Assembly: GCF_000711725.1 (NCBI RefSeq)
Contig: NZ_JONP01000007.1
Coordinates: 1-64,000 of the forward strand
Reading direction: 5' to 3'
DNA length: 64,000 bases
Origin: Roseomonas aerilata DSM 19363
Lineage (GTDB): Bacteria > Pseudomonadota > Alphaproteobacteria > Acetobacterales > Acetobacteraceae
Shown in pieces: positions 56,148 to 63,231 of this stretch; position 1 is the stretch's first letter, and the number at the start of each line of letters is the position of its first letter. The notes beneath the pieces were generated by a model. It was given only the letters and a program-made list of their open reading frames with translations, ran no database searches and had not been told where the DNA came from. Made by a program: the position numbers and the translations under genes.

Positions 56148-56924
56148 TTAGCACCGTCGGGAGAACAGCCGGCGCCGGACCAGCACCAGCCCGGCAAGTG
56201 CGAGGCCGAAAAGCCCGAGCGAGGCTGGCTCGGGGATCGGCACCACTTGCACCGCCGCCAGAAAGCCAGGGCTGGTCGCGAGGAAGAACGATGCCGTTTG
56301 TGGAAACGGACCAGGATAGACACTCGCCCGCGCAGCGATGCCTGCCCCCGCGCCACCGACCGTTGCCGTAATCACCAGTGTCTCGGAGAAAAGCGAGCCA
56401 GACAGTGTGGGATAGCTCTGGATCTCGCCCGAACGATCGGAGGCCCCGCTCGTGTGGCTCCGCAAGGCAACGAGCTCGCCCTTCCCGAAGGCTGCGTTAT
56501 CCCCGTCGGCGTAGCTGCTCATCGTCAGGTCGCGGATCAGCGGCGATCCCGTCAGGAACTCGGAGTTGAACAGGCTGCCCACGCCCAGATAGGCCGTGCC
56601 GGGATAACGGTTGATGAGGTCGGTGACACTGATCTCCAGTCTGAGACTGTGCTCGACCGCGAAGCTGCCCGTGCTGCTGATAGCCAGGTTCCACAGGGAG
56701 ATCGCACCATTCGTCGTATTGCGATACTGCGGCGAGAGCGACCCCAGAAAACTGAAATTGCTGCTGCTGCCGCTGATCACCACCGCGCTCCCCGCTGCCG
56801 TGGTCGCGACATTCGGCACGAACACGCCATCCTGGAACATCCGCACGGAAAGCTCCGGCGCCGCTTCGGCCCGGGAGCCCGTCATCGCGGCGAACAGCGC
56901 CGCCACCAGCAAGAGCATCCGCAT
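56148..56924 (-). CDS. PEP-CTERM sorting-domain protein
   Basis: A 258-residue secreted protein. A signal peptide (MRMLLLVAALFAAMTGSRAEA in the N-terminal start) and a C-terminal sorting tail are visible: PIPEPASLGLFGLALAGLVLVRRRLF, i.e. the PEP motif, one helix and a basic stop. Such proteins are cut by exosortase and exported to the envelope or biofilm. The middle, about 190 residues, is Ser/Thr/Asn-rich and unrecognised. No exosortase gene is in the window. The start may lie at 56924 or 56918. Confidence 0.85.
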   Translation of the reverse strand: MRMLLLVAALFAAMTGSRAEAAPELSVRMFQDGVFVPNVATTAAGSAVVISGSSSNFSFLGSLSPQYRNTTNGAISLWNLAISSTGSFAVEHSLRLEISVTDLINRYPGTAYLGVGSLFNSEFLTGSPLIRDLTMSSYADGDNAAFGKGELVALRSHTSGASDRSGEIQSYPTLSGSLFSETLVITATVGGAGAGIAARASVYPGPFPQTASFFLATSPGFLAAVQVVPIPEPASLGLFGLALAGLVLVRRRLFSRRC

Positions 56925-57092
56925 GCATCGGCCCGTCGGAAAGGGGTTGAGATCGCAGGACAGCGATCCCTTCCGCTGCCACAGGGGCAATGAACCGGTG
57001 AACCGCTCCGGCCAAGCTTAGCATCGTTCCGGATTCGTTAATAACCCATTGTGAATACTGTCGAAATCGTGACGATCTCCCTCGGCGCCCCG

Positions 57093-57773
57093 TCACCCCT
57101 CCGGATGCGGCAGCTCCATCTCCCCCCGCGTCCCGTCCTGGATGCGGTACAGCGCCATCGTGCCCTCGTGCAGCTCCGCCAGCGAGCGCAGCAGCCCCAG
57201 CCCCTCGCCCCCGTCGCGCGCCCCGGCATAGCCCCAGCCGTCATCCTCCACGACCAGCCGCGTGACCCCGGCCCCGCTGAGAAGCCGCACCCGCACATGG
57301 CCCAGCAGCCGCGCGTGCAGCCCGTGCTTCACCGCGTTCCCCACCATCTCGTGCGCCGCCCGAAGCAGCGTGCCGCGCAGCGCCGGCGGGCACTCGCCCT
57401 CCACGGTCACCTCAAGCCGCAGCACCTGGTCGGGATCGGCCATCAGCTCGAGCGTCGTCTCGCAGACGCTCCGCAACCGGTCCTCCATGCCACCCGGCGC
57501 GCGCGTCATCCCGAACAGCGCGTCGGAGAGCGAGACACTCAGCATCACGCGCCGCTCCAGCTCCTCCATCACGCGCTGCCCGCCGCGCGCCTCCTGCAGC
57601 CCCCGCACCTTGGAGACCTCGGCCAGCACCCGCTGCAACGCGTTCTTCGTGTGGTGCCGCAGCAGCCGTACGGAGATCGCTTCCGCCGCCGGCGAGGCAT
57701 CCTGCGGCACGGAAGACCAGGGCGCATCCTGGGCAGCGGACTGGGGCAGGGGGCGGTGGGCAAGAAGCGTCAT
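57093..57773 (-). CDS. Sensor histidine kinase, soluble
   Basis: A 226-residue cytosolic histidine kinase. The putative phosphoacceptor is in LLRHHTKNALQRV (His40 or His41), as in HWE/HisKA_2-like kinases, and the HATPase domain has the N box LLRAAHEMVGNAVKHGL (about 137-153) and the G box DDGWGYAG. No sensor or membrane domain is present, so input must come through another protein. The start at 57773 (MTLLAHRP) is divergent from the DUF6502-like gene across two operator palindromes. No response regulator gene is adjacent. Confidence 0.85.
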   Translation of the reverse strand: MTLLAHRPLPQSAAQDAPWSSVPQDASPAAEAISVRLLRHHTKNALQRVLAEVSKVRGLQEARGGQRVMEELERRVMLSVSLSDALFGMTRAPGGMEDRLRSVCETTLELMADPDQVLRLEVTVEGECPPALRGTLLRAAHEMVGNAVKHGLHARLLGHVRVRLLSGAGVTRLVVEDDGWGYAGARDGGEGLGLLRSLAELHEGTMALYRIQDGTRGEMELPHPEG

Positions 57774-57820
57774 GACAGGGGATCCCCGAACTGGGCCTTT
57801 CGGCTCGGCCGGGATGCTAT

Positions 57821-57837
57821 GTGGGAAAATTTCCCAC
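57821..57837. promoter_or_regulatory. Operator palindrome 1
   Basis: GTGGGAAAATTTCCCAC is a perfect 17-bp palindrome in the divergent promoter of the kinase and the DUF6502-like operon. Its AT-rich centre stands out in this GC-rich DNA. Confidence 0.8.
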
Positions 57838-57848
57838 GTCAACCCGGT

Positions 57849-57865
57849 GTGGGACTTTTTCCCAC
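57849..57865. promoter_or_regulatory. Operator palindrome 2
   Basis: GTGGGACTTTTTCCCAC shares both arms (GTGGGA/TCCCAC) with palindrome 1 and lies 28 bp from it centre to centre, suggesting two sites for one dimeric regulator between the divergent genes. Confidence 0.75.
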
Positions 57866-57909
57866 ATTCCACCCGTGGTAGACCCGTCCCAGCCCCTTTC
57901 CCGGTCCCG

Positions 57910-58761
57910 ATGCCCGCTCCCCAACCCGTCCCGGCTCCCCCGCCCGCGGAGGCCCTGCTCCGCCCGCTGCGCCGCCTCCTGCGGCCGCTCGTGCGCCTGC
58001 TGATCCGCGCCGGCCTCACCTTCCCGGTCGTCGCCGACCTCCTGCGCGGCCTCTATGTCGAGGTCGCCGCCGGCCTCGCCGAGGACGCCCGCGCCCGCAC
58101 CGACAGCCGCCTCAGCCTCCTCACGGGCGTCCACCGCAAGGAACTCCGCCGCCTGCGCGAGGCCCCCATCCCGCTCGAGGAGGTGCCCTCCGTCATCACC
58201 GTCGGCAGCCAGATCGCCGGCCGCTGGCTCGGCCTGCCCGCCTACACGGACGAGGAGGGCCATCCCCTGCCGCTCACCCGCGCCGCCTTCGACACGCTGG
58301 TCACGTCCGTCACCACCGACCTCCGCCCGCGCACCGTCCTCGACAACTGGGTGGAGGCCGGCCTCGTCACCGTGGAGGAGGACGAGCGCGTGCGCCTGAA
58401 CCGCAGCGCCTATCTCCCCAACCGCCACATCGAGGGGCAGCTCTTCTACTTCGCCCGGAACCTCCACGATCACCTGGCCGCCGCCGCGGCCAACATCTCC
58501 GCCGCCGGCGACCCGCCCTTCCTCGACCGCAGCCTCCACTACGACCGCCTCCGCCCCGAGGCCGCCGCCCGCCTGGAAGCCGCAGGGCGGGAGGGCGCCC
58601 AGCGCCTCCTCCTCGACCTCAACCGCCTCGCCCTCTCCCTGCTCGAGGAGGGCGAGGCGGAGCCCGGAACCCCCACCCGCCGCGTGAACCTCGGCATCTA
58701 CCTCTACCTCGAGGACGAGCCCCTCCGCCCGGCGGCCACCCCCGGCACGGCCGCCCCATGA
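57910..58761 (+). CDS. DUF6502-like protein
   Basis: A 283-residue protein that I match tentatively to the DUF6502 family; the function is unknown. The N-terminal LLRPLRRLLRPLVRLLIRAGLTFPVVADLLRGLYVEVA has a basic amphipathic helical stretch, then a helix-turn-helix-like segment RLSLLTGVHRKELRRLREAP, and the rest is helical and acidic. This arrangement looks like a DNA- or RNA-binding regulator. ATG 57910 has a weak ribosome site. It overlaps the downstream gene by 4 nt (ATGA), so the two are coupled. Confidence 0.7.
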   Translation: MPAPQPVPAPPPAEALLRPLRRLLRPLVRLLIRAGLTFPVVADLLRGLYVEVAAGLAEDARARTDSRLSLLTGVHRKELRRLREAPIPLEEVPSVITVGSQIAGRWLGLPAYTDEEGHPLPLTRAAFDTLVTSVTTDLRPRTVLDNWVEAGLVTVEEDERVRLNRSAYLPNRHIEGQLFYFARNLHDHLAAAAANISAAGDPPFLDRSLHYDRLRPEAAARLEAAGREGAQRLLLDLNRLALSLLEEGEAEPGTPTRRVNLGIYLYLEDEPLRPAATPGTAAP

Positions 58762-60059
58762 GCCGCCCGCTCCCCGCCCTCGCGGCCCTGGCCCTGCTGG
58801 CCGCCTGCGCCGCCCCGCGCCCCAGCCCCACCGTCCCGCCGCGCGCCACCGCGGCCTGCCACGCCGGCCCCGACGACGGCCCGCCCCCCACCACCCTGGC
58901 CGAGGGCGACCGCGGCATCGGCGGCACGGGCATCACCGCGACCGAGGCCGCGCCCCCCGTCATCCTCGCCTCCGCCGAGGGCGATCGCGGCATCGGCGGC
59001 ACCGGAATCAGCAGCACCCGAATCAGCAGCACCGGAATCAACAGCCCAGGAAGCAACAGCCCGGGAAGCAACAGCCCGGGCATCGGCAACACGCGCACCG
59101 GCATCGTCGGCGTCGTCACCGGCTTCGGCAGCATCTGCGTCAACGGCCTGCACGTGGACTACGACCCCGCCCAGCCCGTCGCCTTCATGGACGGCGCGGC
59201 CACGCCCGCGGCGCTCCGCGTCGGCCAGGTCGTCGTCGTCGAGGCCGAGGGCGGGGACACCGCCCTCCGCGCCCGCCGCATCGCCGTCCGCCACGAGCTC
59301 GCCGGCACGGTCGAGGCGGTGGAGGAAGGCGCGCTCCGCATCGCCGGCCAGCGCGTCGCCACTGCCGGCGCCCTTCCCGCGAACCGCCGCTGGCGCGTGG
59401 GAGAGGCGGTGCTCGTCAGCGGCCTCCGCACCCCCGACGGCACCCTCACCGCCACCCGCATCGACCCCCGCGCGCCCGAGGCCCCCAGCCTCGTCCTCGG
59501 CCGCCTCTCGCGCCCGGACACCCCCGCCGGCAGGGCCCGGATCGGCAGCCTGCCCCTCCTCGTCCGCCCCGACCTCGTCCTGCCGCCGGACGGCCCCGTC
59601 ATCGCCCGCGGCCGCATCGAGAACGGCCTCCTCCTCGCCGACGAGGTCGAGCCAGACCGCCTGATGCGCGACCCCCCCGCCTATCTCGGCACCCCCCGCG
59701 TGCTGATGGAGGCCGAGATCGGCTTCGGCGACGACCTCCTCCTCCTCGGCCCGGCCCTCGCCCTTCCCGGCAGGCCGGGGTCCCTCGCGCCCGGCCGCCA
59801 CGTCATCGAACTCCACGGCGGCCCGGGCCGCACCCTCTCCGTCACCGGAACCACCCCCATCCCGGCCGGCACCCAGCCCTTCGCCCCCTTCGGCGAGCGC
59901 GCCCCCATGCCCGACCGCCGCTTCGAAACCCGCCGCGGCATGGAGCGCGGCCCCGGCGGCTGGTCGCCCACCGCCCGCGCCCCCGGCCCCACCGCGCGCC
60001 GCACCGAGCCCGGAGCCGGCCGGCCCACCGACGGAGGTCCGCCGCGGCGGGGGCGCTAA
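58758..60059 (+). CDS. DUF5666-like secreted lipoprotein
   Basis: A 433-residue exported protein. The signal ends in a lipobox (LLAACAA). Two copies of EGDRGIGGTGI lie near residues 50 and 74, followed by a run of five-residue repeats ending about residue 112, then repeated beta-type domains of the DUF5666 kind (TGFGSICVNGLHVDYD, VVVVEAEGG). The C-terminal tail is Pro/Arg-rich. The function is unknown. It is coupled to the DUF6502-like gene; these two families often occur together, as far as I know. The repeat tract may vary in length. Confidence 0.75.
   Translation: MSRPLPALAALALLAACAAPRPSPTVPPRATAACHAGPDDGPPPTTLAEGDRGIGGTGITATEAAPPVILASAEGDRGIGGTGISSTRISSTGINSPGSNSPGSNSPGIGNTRTGIVGVVTGFGSICVNGLHVDYDPAQPVAFMDGAATPAALRVGQVVVVEAEGGDTALRARRIAVRHELAGTVEAVEEGALRIAGQRVATAGALPANRRWRVGEAVLVSGLRTPDGTLTATRIDPRAPEAPSLVLGRLSRPDTPAGRARIGSLPLLVRPDLVLPPDGPVIARGRIENGLLLADEVEPDRLMRDPPAYLGTPRVLMEAEIGFGDDLLLLGPALALPGRPGSLAPGRHVIELHGGPGRTLSVTGTTPIPAGTQPFAPFGERAPMPDRRFETRRGMERGPGGWSPTARAPGPTARRTEPGAGRPTDGGPPRRGR
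59004..59093. repeat. 15-bp tandem repeat, six units, in frame
   Basis: Six successive 15-bp units of the type GGAATCAGCAGCACC, two of them identical (59049-59063 and 59064-59078), encode pentapeptides ISST-R, ISST-G, INSP-G, SNSP-G, SNSP-G, IGNT-R inside the DUF5666-like protein. Copy-number change would keep the frame. Confidence 0.85.
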
Positions 60060-60075
60060 GCCCTTGCCGGGGCAG

Positions 60076-60330
60076 GGCAGCGCTGGCGGCATCGGGAAGA
60101 GCGAAAAGGAATTCCTCCTCTCCCCGAACCCCTCACCATCGTCCTCTTCGAGCTCGATCTGTTCACCGGCCAGCGCGCCTCGGATCATCGACCCGCGGCG
60201 ACGGCCCCTTCAGGAAAGTTTGGCGGCAGCCAGACGGGGGCCAGGGTTGGACCTACAGGTCCAACCCTGGCCCCTCGCGGGGTCCGAGGCACTGCCCCGG
60301 GCATCCGGAAAAGGCGGCGCCCACTCCAGC
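60076..60330 (+). repeat. FHR-12, decayed or diverged four-hairpin repeat
   Basis: Recognisable parts: CAGCGCTGGCGGC (terminal repeat), a damaged A around GGAATTCCTCCTCTCCCC, CATCGTCCTCTTC, C 60177-60199 (two changes), spacer GGCAGCCAGACGGGGG, then in place of E a different perfect palindrome 60241-60270 (CCAGGGTTGGACCT, 14-bp arms), a broken G (TCCGAGGCACTGCCCCGG) and a degenerate F (60307-60327). It follows the DUF5666-like gene. Confidence 0.7.
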
Positions 60331-60354
60331 CGCCCCCGGCAACCACCCCTCGTA

Positions 60355-60528
60355 TCAGGGGTTCCCTTCCCCCGACCGGTCCCGCCACTGCGGCCGCCGC
60401 GCCGCATCCGCTCGCAACCAGAGAAGAGCATCCCGCAGGAACCGCCGGCCCGGCCCGCCGCGCATCCGCCACGCCACCAGCAGCGCGGTGGTCATGCTCA
60501 TCAGCCACGAAGGGGAGGCGATCCTCAT
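60355..60528 (-). CDS. Possible small basic protein
   Basis: A 57-residue open frame on the minus strand (MRIASPSWLMSMTTALL..., then an Arg-rich tail RMRGGPGRRFLRDALLWL). Not recognised; it has one hydrophobic segment. Support is only that the gap between 60330 and 60680 would otherwise be empty and that an AT-rich operator region lies just upstream. The ribosome site is weak. Confidence 0.3.
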   Translation of the reverse strand: MRIASPSWLMSMTTALLVAWRMRGGPGRRFLRDALLWLRADAARRPQWRDRSGEGNP

Positions 60529-60568
60529 GATCTGTTCCGGTTCAGAAGGGCCGTTCTTCGGCCGCACC

Positions 60569-60601
60569 GTATTACAATACGCTTACGGATCGTTCACGTA
60601 A
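60569..60601. promoter_or_regulatory. AT-rich operator/promoter region with two inverted repeats
   Basis: GTATTACAATAC (60569-60580) and TTACG-N9-CGTAA (60583-60601) are neighbouring palindromes in an AT-rich stretch that continues to 60640 (CTTTTTTAAACATG). They lie upstream of the phosphoesterase gene and may bind a dimeric regulator. Confidence 0.6.
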
Positions 60602-60679
60602 ATCGCGATGATGTGAGCTTTTTTAAACATGCGCCCACCCCGCCGCCCACCGACCCCCGAGAGCCCCGGATCGGACCCC

Positions 60680-61177
60680 ATGCCCACCTGGTTCACCGCC
60701 GACACCCATTTCGGCCACGGCTCGCTCCGCGCCCTCCTGCGCCGACCCTTCCCGACCATCGCCGCCATGGACACGGCCCTCGCCGAGGCCTGGAACAGCG
60801 CCGTCTCACCGGATGACGAGATCTGGCACCTCGGAGACTTCGCCGTGGGCCACAAGGACCCCGCCGCCCTCCTCGCCGCCCTCAACGGCACGAAGCACCT
60901 CGTCGCCGGCAACAACGACCCGCCAGAAATCCGCGCGCTCCCCGGCTGGGCCAGCGTCCGCGACCTCGTGGAACTCGACGTGGAAGGCCAGCGCCTGGTC
61001 CTCTGCCACTACCCGCTCCGCAGCTGGAACGGGCAGGGCCGCGGCGCCCTGAACCTCCACGGCCACAGCCACGGCCGCCTCAAGCCGCTCACCCGCCAGT
61101 TCGACGTGGGCGTGGACCCCCGCGGCTACCGGCCCGTCCGCCTCACGGACCTCCGTCCACCCCGCGCCGCCGCATGA
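60680..61177 (+). CDS. Metallophosphoesterase
   Basis: A 165-residue calcineurin-like phosphoesterase, single domain. All metal motifs are in order: ADTHFGH (Asp8, His10), GDFAVG, GNNDPP, CHYPL and the final GHSHGRL. The substrate is unknown; similar short proteins act on cyclic or bis-phosphorylated nucleotides. The start ATG 60680 follows GGATCGGACCCC. It overlaps the ABC exporter gene by 4 nt (ATGA), so they form one transcription unit. Confidence 0.88.
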   Translation: MPTWFTADTHFGHGSLRALLRRPFPTIAAMDTALAEAWNSAVSPDDEIWHLGDFAVGHKDPAALLAALNGTKHLVAGNNDPPEIRALPGWASVRDLVELDVEGQRLVLCHYPLRSWNGQGRGALNLHGHSHGRLKPLTRQFDVGVDPRGYRPVRLTDLRPPRAAA

Positions 61178-62955
61178 ACGGCAAGCCCGCCGGCCCCGGC
61201 CGGCTCCCCGCCCTGCGGATCATGCTGCCCCTGCTTCGCCCCCACGCCGCCCGGGTCGCCGGCGCCGTGCTCGCCATGGGCACCGCCGCCGGCCTGCTCC
61301 TCGTCCTCGGCCAGGGCCTCCGCCACATCGTGGACGACGGCTTCGCCGGACGGGACGGCGTCTCCAGCCTCGACGGCCACGCGCTCACGGTCCTCGCCCT
61401 CGTCGCCCTCCTCGCCGCCAGCACCGCCGCGCGCTTCTACCTCGTCTCCTGGCTCGGGGAGCGCGTCGGCGCCGCGCTCCGCCGCCAGGTCTTCGCCCAC
61501 GCTCTCCGCCTGCCCCCCTCGCACTACGAGCAGCACCGCACCGGCGACGTGCTCACCCTCCTCACCGCGGATACCGAGATCCTCCGCAACCTCGTCGGCT
61601 CCGCCGTCTCCCAGTGGCTCCGCGCCCTCGTCACCGCCCTCGGCGCGCTCACCATGCTCTTCGTCACCAGCCCCCGCCTTGCCCTGCTGGTGATCGCCGT
61701 CACCCCCCTGATCGTCGTCCCCCTGGTCGTCTTCGGCCGCCGGGAACGCCGCCTCAGCCGCGTCGCCCAGGAACGCGTCGCCGACCTCGGCGCCCAGGCC
61801 GAGGAAACCCTCAACGCCATGGCCACCGTCCAGGCCCATGTCCACGAGCCCGCCGACCTCACCGGCTTCACCGAGCGGGCGGAGGAAAGCGTCGCCGCCT
61901 CCCTCGCCCGTGTCCGCGTCCGCGCCCGCCTCCTCTTCAGCATCATCCTCCTCGGCTTCGGCGCCATCACCCTCAGCCTCTGGGTCGGCGGGCGGGAGGT
62001 CCTGGCCGGCCAGCTCACCGGCGGCCAGCTCTCCGCCTTCATCTTCTACGCCGTCCTCGTCGCCACCTCCGTCACCTCGCTCTCCGAACTCTGGAGCGAG
62101 GTGCAGCGCGCCGGCGGCGCCGCCGAGCGCGTCCACGACTTCTTCGAGACCGTCCCCGCCATCCGCCCGCCCGCGAACCCCCGCCCGCTCCCCGTCGCCC
62201 ACCCGAAGGGCAGCCCCATCGGCCGCCTCGCCTTCGAGAACGTCCGCCTCCACTATCCCAGCCGCCCCGACCGCCCGGCGCTGGACGGCGTCACCCTCTC
62301 CGTCGAGCCCGGCGAGACCGTCGCCCTCGTCGGCCCCTCCGGCGCCGGCAAGACCACCCTCTTCCAGCTCGCCCTCCGCTTCCGCGATCCCGACAGCGGC
62401 CGCGTCACCCTCGACGGGATCGACCTGCGCGACGCCGACCCCGCCGCCCTCCGCGCCCGCATCGGCCTCGTGCCGCAAGACCCCGTCATCTTCGGCGCGG
62501 ACGTGCGCGACAACATCCGCTACGGCCGCCCCGACGCCACCGAGGCCGAGATCCGCGCGGCCGCCGAGGCCGCCGACGCCGCCGGCTTCATTGAGGCCAT
62601 GCCCGCCGGCTACGGCACCTTCCTCGGCGAGAAGGGCGTCCGCCTCTCCGGCGGGCAGCGACAGCGCATCGCCATCGCCCGCGCCGTGTTGCGCGACCCG
62701 CCCCTCCTCCTCCTCGACGAGGCCACCAGCGCGCTGGACGCCGAGAGCGAGGCCGCCGTTCAGGCCGCCCTCGCGCGCCTCTCCCGCGGCCGCGCCGTCC
62801 TCGTCATCGCCCACCGCCTCGCCACCGTCCGACGCGCGGATCGCATCATCGTTCTGGAGGCCGGCCGCGTCGTCGCGGAAGGCACCCACGACCGCCTGGT
62901 CGAGGAAGGCGGCCTCTACGCCCGGCTGGCCCGGCTCCAGTTCGCGGCGGGGTAG
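61174..62955 (+). CDS. ABC exporter (fused membrane and ATPase, MsbA-like)
   Basis: A 593-residue half-transporter. Six helices in about residues 20-310, then a nucleotide-binding domain from about 350: Walker A GPSGAGKTT (387-395), Q loop QDPVIF, ABC signature RLSGGQRQRIAIARA, Walker B LLLLDEATSALD and the switch His in VIAHRLATV. It would homodimerise and export a lipid, drug or peptide. The coupled phosphoesterase upstream may be functionally linked, but no substrate can be inferred. The stop is 5 bp from the left end of repeat FHR-13. Confidence 0.92.
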   Translation: MNGKPAGPGRLPALRIMLPLLRPHAARVAGAVLAMGTAAGLLLVLGQGLRHIVDDGFAGRDGVSSLDGHALTVLALVALLAASTAARFYLVSWLGERVGAALRRQVFAHALRLPPSHYEQHRTGDVLTLLTADTEILRNLVGSAVSQWLRALVTALGALTMLFVTSPRLALLVIAVTPLIVVPLVVFGRRERRLSRVAQERVADLGAQAEETLNAMATVQAHVHEPADLTGFTERAEESVAASLARVRVRARLLFSIILLGFGAITLSLWVGGREVLAGQLTGGQLSAFIFYAVLVATSVTSLSELWSEVQRAGGAAERVHDFFETVPAIRPPANPRPLPVAHPKGSPIGRLAFENVRLHYPSRPDRPALDGVTLSVEPGETVALVGPSGAGKTTLFQLALRFRDPDSGRVTLDGIDLRDADPAALRARIGLVPQDPVIFGADVRDNIRYGRPDATEAEIRAAAEAADAAGFIEAMPAGYGTFLGEKGVRLSGGQRQRIAIARAVLRDPPLLLLDEATSALDAESEAAVQAALARLSRGRAVLVIAHRLATVRRADRIIVLEAGRVVAEGTHDRLVEEGGLYARLARLQFAAG

Positions 62956-62960
62956 TGGCC

Positions 62961-63228
62961 GACGCCGGTGGCCCTGGGGAGAGGAAGAAGGAATTCTTCC
63001 TCTCCCCAGACCCCTCTCCATCATCTTCTTCTTCAAGTTTGGATTGCTGAGCGGCCGGTGCGCCTCGGGTCCACGACCCGAGGCGACGACACGCGCAGGA
63101 AGGCCGCCGCTGAAAGCGCCGGCCTCCAATCACCGCATCCACGACAGTCAGATGGGATCCAAGGGCCTCAGGCCCTTGGCAGGTGAGGTCTGGAGAGGGC
63201 AGCGCCCTCTCCAGCGGCCACCGGCGCC
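62961..63228 (+). repeat. FHR-13, four-hairpin repeat with matching terminal inverted repeats
   Basis: The left end GACGCCGGTGGCC (62961-62973) and the right end GGCCACCGGCGCC (63217-63229 read on the plus strand) are inverted copies, sharing the 11 bp CGCCGGTGGCC exactly. Inside are A 62976-63007, CATCATCTTCTTCTTC, C 63062-63084 (perfect), a long spacer, E 63159-63179 (perfect) and F 63192-63212. It fills the gap between two convergent stop codons. Confidence 0.92.
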
Positions 63229-63231
63229 GCC

